NCBI GenBank assembly: GCA_938005345.1
Contig: CALLNG010000462.1
Span: 1 to 10,451, forward strand
Direction: 5' to 3'
Length of the DNA stretch: 10,451 nt
Source of the DNA: an uncultured Clostridia bacterium
GTDB taxonomy: Bacteria; Bacillota; Clostridia; RUG12999
Below the pieces are notes generated by a model that was not told the origin of the DNA, searched no databases, and was given only the letters and a program-made list of their open reading frames with translations. The translations under genes were made by a program, and so were the position numbers. Positions within the stretch are counted from its first letter, which is position 1. Every line of letters begins with the position of its first letter. Positions 1 through 5,443 of the stretch are shown here, piece by piece.

Positions 1-360
1 GGTGTCACCATGACAGCGATCTTCACACCGACGCAGGCGCTTATGGCAGCGCGTGTAGGAGCAGATTATGTGGCGCCCTATGTCAACCGACTGGATAACG
101 TTTCGGGTGACGGTGCTAAGGTAGTGGCGGAAATCGTTGCGCAATTTAAGCTGTATCAAATCGGCTGCCGTGTATTGGCTGCCAGCTTTAAAAATGCACA
201 GCAGGTACATCAGTGTGCGATGGCAGGGTGTCAGAGCGTGACGGTATCGGCAGATATTTTAAAAACATTGCTTAGCCATCCTATGACGGATGCAGCAATA
301 GACGGTTTCGAGCGCGAGTGGCAGAAGGTGTATGGAGAGAAAACCATTTTGGATTTTTAG
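1..360 (+). CDS. Transaldolase / fructose-6-phosphate aldolase-like protein, C-terminal part (5' truncated by window)
   Basis: This is the last ~119 residues of a class I aldolase of the small transaldolase family (FSA/TalC type, usually ~215-220 aa). The frame is open to base 1, so the true start and the Schiff-base lysine lie upstream; the ATG at 10 is internal. Visible family motifs are the TAIFTPTQAL strand followed by GADYVAPYVNR, then the LAASFKNAQQV strand with its GC-x-SVT continuation, all lining the phosphate and substrate end of the barrel in E. coli FSA. Family members either transfer dihydroxyacetone units or reversibly cleave ketose phosphates. It ends 19 bp before the SIS-domain gene and is the first visible gene of a six-gene operon, so it probably supplies the C-C bond cleavage or transfer step. 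Substrate cannot be told from this fragment. Confidence 0.9.
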   Translation, partial: GVTMTAIFTPTQALMAARVGADYVAPYVNRLDNVSGDGAKVVAEIVAQFKLYQIGCRVLAASFKNAQQVHQCAMAGCQSVTVSADILKTLLSHPMTDAAIDGFEREWQKVYGEKTILDF

Positions 361-379
361 AGGGAAGAAGTGGTGGAAT

Positions 380-997
380 ATGAAGGAAGAATCCATCAAA
401 CAGGCAAAGGCAGTTTACCAGATTGAACGGGACTGCATCGAAAAAATGCAGGATTATTTTGATGAGACGTCATTTGTTGCTGCAGTAGAGCTGCTGCAGC
501 ATGCAGAGAGGATTGGAACAAGCGGATGTGGGCATTCCGGCATCCTATGCCAGCATTTTGCACACTTGCTCTGCTGCATAGAACGTCCTGCACGTTTTCT
601 TTCTCCGGCGGAGGCGCTGCATGGCGCAAGCGGATTTTTGCAAAAAGGGGACGTTATGGTGTTCGCCTCAAGAGGGGGCAAAACGAAAGAACTGCTGCCG
701 TTGATGGAGATTTGTCAAGCAAAAGGTGTGGCCGTTATTACCATCACGGAAAATATGGAATCGGTCTTGGCCCAAAAAGCACATGTCGTGCTAAAACAAT
801 ATGTCAATCGGGAAACCGACAAATTTAACGCACAGGGTACGACTTCGTCAACAGCACTATGTGTCATTTTTCACACGATTGTAACAGCGCTTATTGAGGA
901 AACTGGCTACAGTAACCAGCAATTTGCGCTGATTCATCCCGGCGGTGCAGTTGGTGATAGACTTAATCAACAAGCTTATATCAGAAAAACAGAGTAG
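380..997 (+). CDS. SIS-domain sugar-phosphate isomerase-like protein (KdsD/GutQ-type core, no CBS domains)
   Basis: A 205-aa single SIS domain. The ATG at 380 is chosen because AGGGAAG lies 12 bp upstream and the more upstream in-frame start overlaps the aldolase gene. Motifs in order: GTSGCGHSG (47-54), SPAEALHG (75-82), SRGGKTKE (97-104, matching the phosphate-binding SxSGxTxE loop), NRE with Glu145, GTTSSTA (153-159) and HPGGAVG (186-192). The PAEALH and HPGG motifs point to arabinose-5-phosphate isomerase (KdsD/GutQ)-like proteins rather than GmhA. It lacks the C-terminal CBS pair of KdsD, and the catalytic Lys of the KdsD GKSG motif is His52 here. A 6-phospho-3-hexuloisomerase-like role is the other possibility. 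Beside an aldolase, an aldose/ketose-phosphate isomerisation is likely; substrate unknown. Confidence 0.82.
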   Translation: MKEESIKQAKAVYQIERDCIEKMQDYFDETSFVAAVELLQHAERIGTSGCGHSGILCQHFAHLLCCIERPARFLSPAEALHGASGFLQKGDVMVFASRGGKTKELLPLMEICQAKGVAVITITENMESVLAQKAHVVLKQYVNRETDKFNAQGTTSSTALCVIFHTIVTALIEETGYSNQQFALIHPGGAVGDRLNQQAYIRKTE

Positions 998-1001
998 GAG
1001 G
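996..1001 (+). promoter_or_regulatory. Consensus ribosome-binding site overlapping a stop codon
   Basis: AGGAGG lies 7 bp before the ATG at 1009 and overlaps the TAG stop (995-997) of the SIS gene. This arrangement couples translation of the two genes and fixes the start of the first YjbQ-family gene. Confidence 0.8.
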
Positions 1002-1008
1002 AAGAACT

Positions 1009-1629
1009 ATGGAATTGAAAGTGTATCAAAAGGAATTGGAACTAGATTCAAGAGGTTGGATACCGACCTTTCATGATGTAACAAAAGAAGTGCTGGAAAT
1101 CGTAAAAGCATCCGGTGTAAAAAATGGTACCTGCTGCATTGCTTCGCACCATACCACCTGTTCCGTTATGATACAAGAGTGCTCGCACGACATTGATTCA
1201 TTTGATTTGGAATACTTACAGCATGACCTGCTTGATATTATGAGAAACATGATTCCTGATTTTGCGGAAGAACATCAATACCGGCACCCCGGCCCCGTCC
1301 ATGCAAAGTTCGGGAGATATGTCGGCGAACCGGGAGATTTCACCAGTATGAATACAGATGGGCATTTGCGCAGTGTGTTTTTTGGAAGAAGCGAAACAAT
1401 GACCATCAAAGACGGGGAGCTCGATGGCGGTGAATTTGCGCACATCTATTTTGTGGACTGGGACCATGTTCGTGCGCGTCACAGACAACTAAACATCACC
1501 ATTATGGGAACCACGGAGGACGTTGGCGACAGAACGTGGAACAATGGGGAAACGATTAACACCCTGCGTAAGTTCACTGAGGAAGAAAAGTCTTTTGATG
1601 TGCATTATACTCTGCAGCAGGAAAGATAG
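1009..1629 (+). CDS. YjbQ-family (UPF0047) protein, copy 1, with C-terminal extension
   Basis: A 206-aa protein whose first ~167 residues match the YjbQ/UPF0047 fold. The signature is SHHTTCSVMIQE (46-57), then Asp61, and later MNTDGHLRS (114-122), equivalent to the N-x-x-AHxxSS motif of E. coli YjbQ. These His, Asn, Asp and Glu residues form the family's conserved polar, probably metal- or phosphate-binding, pocket. The GTWQ segment of classical YjbQ is GEFAHIYF here, followed by arginine-rich DHVRARHR. Residues 168-206 are an extension missing from copy 2 and from YjbQ. E. coli YjbQ has weak thiamine-phosphate synthase activity, and its true role is unsettled. No thiamine genes are nearby; the context is sugar-phosphate metabolism, so a carbohydrate role is inferred. 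Confidence 0.85.
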   Translation: MELKVYQKELELDSRGWIPTFHDVTKEVLEIVKASGVKNGTCCIASHHTTCSVMIQECSHDIDSFDLEYLQHDLLDIMRNMIPDFAEEHQYRHPGPVHAKFGRYVGEPGDFTSMNTDGHLRSVFFGRSETMTIKDGELDGGEFAHIYFVDWDHVRARHRQLNITIMGTTEDVGDRTWNNGETINTLRKFTEEEKSFDVHYTLQQER

Positions 1630-1638
1630 GTGTATGTC

Positions 1639-2349
1639 ATGAAACGGAAAATTAGAACCCCCTATTTTGAAATCGGAACCAAAAATTATATATATGGGGA
1701 TACGGTGTTGGAATACGCCAAAGCGGCGGACGCGGCAGCGAAAAAGTACGACATTGATGTGCTGTTTATTACGCCGGCAGTCGAAATCCGCAGGGTGGCA
1801 GAAAACACAGAGCATCTGATTGTATTTGCTCCGTACATGGATACGCTGCTGCCCGGCCGCGGTATGGCGGACATTTTGCCGGAAGCGCTAAAGGCTGCCG
1901 GGGCAGCGGGCGTTGTGGTAAACCATTGTGAGAAGCCTATGTCCCTGCCTGCCATCCAGAAAACCATTCGACGGGCGCATGATTTGGATATGCTGGTATT
2001 TGCCTGTGCCGACACCATTGCCGAGGCAAAAGCGGTGGCGCAACTGCATCCAGATATCATCAATCCGGAACCGACAGAACTCATCGGCGGTACTGGAAAC
2101 GGCGTCAGTGATATGAGTTATGTAAAGGAATCCATTCGCGCCATAAAGGAAATTTATCCGGATATTTTGGTAGAACAGGCGGCGGGGATTACAACCGGGC
2201 AGCAGGTCTATGATTTTATCATGGCAGGCTCTGAAGCAGCAGGCGCTGCGTCGGGCATTGTAAATGCTGCGGATCCGTATGCGATGATTGAGGAGATGAT
2301 TGCCGCGACACGCAGGGCCGCTGATGATCTGAAAAAAATGGGTCAATGA
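1639..2349 (+). CDS. Triosephosphate-isomerase-like protein (archaeal-type, short form)
   Basis: A 236-aa TIM-barrel protein, shorter than bacterial TpiA (~250 aa) and resembling archaeal TPI in its motifs. ATG 1639 is preferred because AGGTG (1628-1632) sits 6 bp upstream; GTG 1630 would add three residues. Catalytic candidates by position are Lys15 (GTKNY, where TPI usually has NFK), His96 (VVNHCEK) and Glu144 (NPEPTELIGGTG, matching the EPPELIGTG loop of archaeal enzymes). The C-terminal phosphate-binding part is EQAAGITTG and AASGIVNAADP. A TPI-like isomerase interconverts aldose- and ketose-phosphates such as GAP/DHAP or a tetrulose phosphate. Its place in an accessory operon suggests a pathway-specific isomerase (compare the TPI-like EryH of erythritol catabolism) rather than the glycolytic enzyme. 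Confidence 0.85.
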   Translation: MKRKIRTPYFEIGTKNYIYGDTVLEYAKAADAAAKKYDIDVLFITPAVEIRRVAENTEHLIVFAPYMDTLLPGRGMADILPEALKAAGAAGVVVNHCEKPMSLPAIQKTIRRAHDLDMLVFACADTIAEAKAVAQLHPDIINPEPTELIGGTGNGVSDMSYVKESIRAIKEIYPDILVEQAAGITTGQQVYDFIMAGSEAAGAASGIVNAADPYAMIEEMIAATRRAADDLKKMGQ

Positions 2350-2419
2350 GAACGCTTTATGGTTAATGGAACCGATTTGTATGCGTGATGGCACGGAATA
2401 ACGAATATAGGAGGAAACG

Positions 2420-2914
2420 ATGGTATACAAAGAATCATTCAAGGTGCAGTCCAAGGATAAGATGTGTACCTTTCATAACGTAACAACACAAACAAGGGAC
2501 ATTGTGGCACGCTCTGGCATTCAGAGCGGAATCGCCGTGATTTATTCCCATCACACCACATGCTGTGTCATGACACAGGAATGTGCGTTTGACATGTCAA
2601 TGACAGGTCTGGAAACCCTGCAGCAGGATTTGGTTGAGGTGTTTGAAAACATCATTCCAACTTGCCGGAAAGAAGGAATGTATCTGCATCCCGGTCCCAA
2701 GGCGCTGAAATTTGCCGAAGAGCATGGGGAGGATGCCCGCGGGTGCCACAACACCGATGCACATCTGCGTTCTTCGATCATGGGTCGAAGCGAAACGATT
2801 GTCCTGGAAGACGGAAAATTGGATCTGGGCGAGTTTGGATTTATCTATTTCATTGATTTTGATCAGACGAGAGCGCGGGAGCGCGTGGTTCAAGTGATGG
2901 TACTTGGGGAATAG
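2420..2914 (+). CDS. YjbQ-family (UPF0047) protein, copy 2
   Basis: A 164-aa protein of the same family as the gene at 1009. AGGAGG (2409-2414) precedes the ATG by 5 bp. Conserved residues are SHHTTCCVMTQE (43-54), Asp58, HPGPK (90-94), HNTDAHLRSS (110-119), MGRSET (121-126) and FGFIYFIDFDQTRARER (139-155). It is nearer to the normal family length and has a canonical AHLRSS motif, whereas copy 1 has GHLRSV. Both copies share features absent from E. coli YjbQ, including HHTT in place of HTS, the HPGP element and the IYF-D-x-D-x-x-RAR stretch, so they form one subfamily. Having two diverged copies flank a TPI-like gene suggests either two related reactions or a heteromeric enzyme. Molecular function unknown. 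Confidence 0.87.
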   Translation: MVYKESFKVQSKDKMCTFHNVTTQTRDIVARSGIQSGIAVIYSHHTTCCVMTQECAFDMSMTGLETLQQDLVEVFENIIPTCRKEGMYLHPGPKALKFAEEHGEDARGCHNTDAHLRSSIMGRSETIVLEDGKLDLGEFGFIYFIDFDQTRARERVVQVMVLGE

Positions 2915-2941
2915 CCGCCCGGGTATCAAGGAGGGATATAC

Positions 2942-3953
2942 ATGTTTCAGCTTCATGTAACACAATATGACAAAGAGGTTTATGAAAAGGAATTAAAGGA
3001 TTTTTTGCCGAAAAAAATCATAGATATCCATTCCCATATTTGGAAAAACACCTTTCGGCCGCAGGGACAGGCAAACGGTGGCTCCACCTGGACAGAACTG
3101 GTGGCAGATGAGCAGACAGCGGAAAATCTCATAGATACGTATCAGCGGCTGTTTCCCTGTCATGAAGTAACGCCGCTGGTGTTCGGAGGCTGCTGGCAAG
3201 ACGTCAAGCAGTGTAACAGTTATGTACGGGAATCGGCACAAAAATATGGCTTTCCAACCCTGTTTCGCACAGAATACGACATGGCACCGGATGTATTGGA
3301 GGAAGAGGTGAAGAAAAATGGTTGCCTTGGGCTGAAGCCGTATTTGACGAATTGTCCGCCCTATATATCCACAAGTGAAATCCGGATTTTTGATTATTTG
3401 CCCTACGAGCATTTGGAAGCGGCAGACCGCAATGCTCCATATTCCCAGGTCTAAGCGGCTAAGGGATGCATTGAATGTAGCGCAATTGGTGGAAATTGAG
3501 CGGAAATTTCCAAATGTCAGGCTGATTGTAGCCCATGTAGGACGGGCGTATTCCAAAGAGGACATCGGGGATGCCTTTGATGTATTAAAACATACGCAGC
3601 ACATGTATTTTGATTTTTCCGCCAACGTCTGTGATGACGCGATTGCGGCCTGCATCAAGGCAGTGGGAACAAAGCGCCTGATGTTTGGCTCTGATCTGCC
3701 CATTGCAATCATGCGAATGTACCGCATTACGGAAAATGGGTTTTATTATAATGTTGTGCCGCGGGGGATATACGGTGATGTGTCTAGCGACCCGCACATG
3801 CGCGAAACAGACGAGACACAGGTGACGCTCATGATCTATGAGCAGCTGCGCGCACTGAAACGCTGTGCAGTGAATCTGAAGCTGGCAGACAGCCAAATTG
3901 AGGATATTATGTACCAAAATGCAAGACAACTGCTGGACAGCGTGAATGGATGA
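2942..3953 (+). pseudogene. Amidohydrolase-2 family metal-dependent hydrolase, broken by a frameshift/small deletion
   Basis: Two overlapping frames together make one ~340-aa amidohydrolase of the TIM-barrel type (amidohydrolase 2, ACMSD-like). The first frame, from ATG 2942 with AAGGAGGG 6 bp upstream, carries the metal-binding IIDIHSHIW (His30, His32) and LGLKPYL (Lys132), then runs into a stop at 3452. The second frame resumes at MLHIPRSKRLRD (ATG at 3432) and carries IVAHVGRAY and the terminal MFGSDLPI aspartate motif, ending at 3953. The join lies at GACCGCA|ATGCTC. Relatives typically have a short Gly-Trp-hydrophobic stretch just before MLHIPR, so about 11 or 14 bp seem deleted. The rest is uncorrupted, so the lesion is recent or an assembly error. 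Intact relatives hydrolyse lactones or amides or decarboxylate; a lactonase step would suit this operon, but that is inference. Confidence 0.85.
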
Positions 3954-4001
3954 AGAGAATAAAAAGCGATCCTGTGGGGGGATACATAATGAATATACGT
4001 G

Positions 4002-4031
4002 AGGCTTGCCATACGGCAAGCCTTTTGTTTT
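4002..4031 (+). terminator. Rho-independent terminator of the sugar operon
   Basis: A perfect 9-bp GC-rich stem, AGGCTTGCC (4002-4010) and GGCAAGCCT (4015-4023), has an ATAC tetraloop and is followed by TTTGTTTT. It lies 48 bp after the amidohydrolase stop and closes the aldolase-SIS-YjbQ-TPI-YjbQ-amidohydrolase operon before the BlaI promoter. Confidence 0.92.
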
Positions 4032-4131
4032 GGGAACCTGTTTTGATAAATCGAAACGACTTTCTTTCCTTATTATTACGGCCGAACACTCACTTTTGCA
4101 AAAAATAAATGTATAATTTTCAAAAAAAATA

Positions 4132-4160
4132 TTGACAAATGTAGCTATAGATGATATACT
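4132..4160 (+). promoter_or_regulatory. Sigma-A-type promoter of the BlaI/M56 cassette
   Basis: TTGACA (4132-4137) and TATACT (4155-4160) are separated by exactly 17 bp, a near-perfect vegetative promoter. Transcription would start near 4167, about 58 bp upstream of the repressor ATG. Such strength is normal for BlaI-type genes, where the repressor holds the promoter shut by autorepression. Confidence 0.88.
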
Positions 4161-4182
4161 ACTTACAGTAGCTACAAATGTA
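4134..4182 (+). promoter_or_regulatory. BlaI/MecI-type operator array
   Basis: ACAAATGTAGCTA (4135-4147) and TAGCTACAAATGT (4169-4181) form an inverted repeat around the -10 region. Each arm contains an ACAAATGT element; the right one is the full palindrome TACAAATGTA (4173-4182) and the left is GACAAATGTA (4134-4143), overlapping the -35 box. A third small palindrome, CTACTTACAGTAG (4159-4171), overlaps the end of the -10 box. BlaI/MecI dimers recognise TACA-x-TGTA-type palindromes, so these sites probably mediate autorepression by the adjacent gene's product. Confidence 0.75.
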
Positions 4183-4224
4183 ATTTTGTTTCAATTAAAA
4201 TTTACAAACTAAGGGGGTTTTTGC

Positions 4225-4596
4225 ATGCCGAACACAAAGCAAACAATTACCGATGCGGAATACCAGATTATGAAAATTCTGTGGCGGTCGGAAAGTAAAA
4301 TGACTGTGGCAGATGTAGTAAGGGAGCTGGAAGGGACAGAATGGACGCCGTCTACTGTTTCAACTTTTTTGCAAAGGCTTCTGAAAAAAGGAGTCGTTTC
4401 CTGTGACAAAAAGGGAAAGTCGAATTTATATTATCCATTGCTCAAACAAAGCGAATACGATTTGAGCGAAACAGAAAATTTTTTGTCCAAGATATATAAA
4501 GGCTCTGTGAAAAATATGGTTGCGACACTCTATAAAAACAAAAAACTTTCAAATGAGGATATATCCGATTTGAAAAAAATGTTTGATTTGGAGTGA
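4225..4596 (+). CDS. BlaI/MecI/CopY-family transcriptional repressor
   Basis: A 123-aa protein of the usual family length. Residues ~8-72 form the winged helix: TDAEYQIMKILW (9-20), the recognition helix in WTPSTVSTFLQRLLKKG (40-56) and the wing CDKKGKSNLYYP. The C-terminal dimerisation helices (~75-123) end with KLSNEDISDLKKMF, as in BlaI and MecI. AAGGGGG (4211-4217) precedes the ATG by 7 bp. It should bind as a dimer to the operators upstream and be inactivated by proteolysis dependent on the downstream M56 protease. The S. aureus BlaI cleavage pair Asn101-Phe102 aligns here with Thr101-Leu102, so the cleavage site is not conserved and the partner protease may have different specificity. 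No beta-lactamase gene is in view, so the regulon need not concern antibiotics. Confidence 0.95.
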   Translation: MPNTKQTITDAEYQIMKILWRSESKMTVADVVRELEGTEWTPSTVSTFLQRLLKKGVVSCDKKGKSNLYYPLLKQSEYDLSETENFLSKIYKGSVKNMVATLYKNKKLSNEDISDLKKMFDLE

Positions 4597-4600
4597 TACG

Positions 4601-5443
4601 ATGTACGAGCTTTTCAAAACAGTGCTTCTATTAAGCCTGTTTGGTTTTGGCATTACAGCCATACTGTTATGCTTAAAACCTGTTACCGCAAAAAAGCTTC
4701 CGGCAAAGTGGCAGTATTATGTATGGGTGGCGGTGCTGCTTTCCATGCTGATACCCGTATATAAATTGATTCCGCAAAGAGAAGTGCAAAAAATTCCCCT
4801 TATTGCACAAAATCAAATTGTGCAGCAAGAGGATCAAAATGCGGATGAGGAAAATTCGGAAACGGTCATGATAGAGGATACGCCTATCGAGTACAGAGAA
4901 ATACCTCTAACACCCAAATTTCAAATAAACCTTTTGGATTTGATTGCATATATTTGGTTTTTTGGTATCTGCTTGTTTTTGATTGTTGTTATAACAAGCT
5001 ATGTGATATATACTGCCCGCAAGAGACGGGGGGCGTTAGAGCTTACGGAAAATTCGATACTTGATGAAGTAAGAAAAGAATTAAAGATAAAAAGGCATAT
5101 CAAAATCAGAATGTCCCCGGATTGTGGGTCGCCTCTGCTCGTCGGCGTTTTGTTCCCGGTCGTCTACATTCCTTGCAGAGAAATCTCCGACGCAAATATG
5201 CGGATGGTGCTTTTGCATGAGCTGACGCATTACAAGCGAAAAGATTTGCTGATAAAATGGCTGTCGTTGTTTGTAAACGCTGTTCACTGGTTTAACCCCC
5301 TTGCCTATCTGCTATGCGCCAGCGTTAGTGAAGCTTGCGAAGTGTCCTGTGATATGGAGGTAACAAAAAATATGTCTGAGGAAGAACAAAAACAATATAT
5401 GAAAACAATTCTTGATTTAGTTGAGGAAAAGGAGGAAAAGTAA
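4601..5443 (+). CDS. M56-family (BlaR1/MecR1-like) membrane metalloprotease, protease half
   Basis: A 280-aa membrane protein. ATG 4601 is chosen because TTGGAG (4588-4593) sits just upstream and the start lies 4 bp past the repressor stop; an alternative TTG at 4583 overlaps blaI. Hydrophobic segments are at ~4-25, ~37-55 and ~112-137, with a glutamate-rich loop at ~75-100. The cytosolic zinc protease domain contains LLHELTHYKRKD (204-215, HExxH as HELTH with His206, Glu207, His210) followed by NAVHWFNPLAY and SEACEVSCD (243-251), the standard M56 signature. Full BlaR1 proteins continue into a fourth membrane helix and sensor. Here a TAA at 5441-5443 stops the frame, and the missing half is the next, same-frame ORF. 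It presumably triggers repressor cleavage on signal. Confidence 0.92.
   Translation: MYELFKTVLLLSLFGFGITAILLCLKPVTAKKLPAKWQYYVWVAVLLSMLIPVYKLIPQREVQKIPLIAQNQIVQQEDQNADEENSETVMIEDTPIEYREIPLTPKFQINLLDLIAYIWFFGICLFLIVVITSYVIYTARKRRGALELTENSILDEVRKELKIKRHIKIRMSPDCGSPLLVGVLFPVVYIPCREISDANMRMVLLHELTHYKRKDLLIKWLSLFVNAVHWFNPLAYLLCASVSEACEVSCDMEVTKNMSEEEQKQYMKTILDLVEEKEEK
5429..5435 (+). promoter_or_regulatory. Ribosome-binding site inside the end of the protease gene
   Basis: AAGGAGG is an optimal Shine-Dalgarno sequence 8 bp before ATG 5444. It lies within codons for the Glu/Lys-rich tail of the protease half. It supports reinitiation of the sensor half immediately after the TAA at 5441-5443. Confidence 0.65.

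Noticed and set aside
10..12. ATG at 10 as the start of a 116-aa aldolase-like protein
   Set aside because: The frame is open to base 1 and the protein begins mid-domain relative to the ~220-aa FSA/transaldolase family, so the gene starts upstream of the window.
1888..2454. A 188-codon frame on the - strand across the TPI-like gene
   Set aside because: It is antisense to the well-supported TPI-like gene and the start of the second YjbQ gene, and shows no family motifs or ribosome site.
1009..2914. Thiamine biosynthesis role for the two YjbQ genes
   Set aside because: No thi genes and no TPP riboswitch are visible, and the neighbours act on sugar phosphates; the thiamine link rests on a weak activity of E. 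coli YjbQ.
2993..3727. A 244-codon frame on the - strand opposite the broken amidohydrolase
   Set aside because: Its length could suggest a real gene spanning the frameshift, but the + strand carries HxH, KPY, AHVG and GSDLP metal-site motifs on both sides of the break, while this frame has no recognisable features.
3989..4108. A 39-codon ATG-started frame after the amidohydrolase
   Set aside because: It lacks a proper ribosome site and runs through both arms of the terminator hairpin at 4002-4023.
4225..5443. A classical beta-lactam resistance (bla/mec) locus
   Set aside because: There is a BlaI-type repressor and an M56 protease, but no beta-lactamase or PBP gene, and the sensor lacks penicillin-binding motifs; the broader BlaI/M56 signalling family is the safer call.
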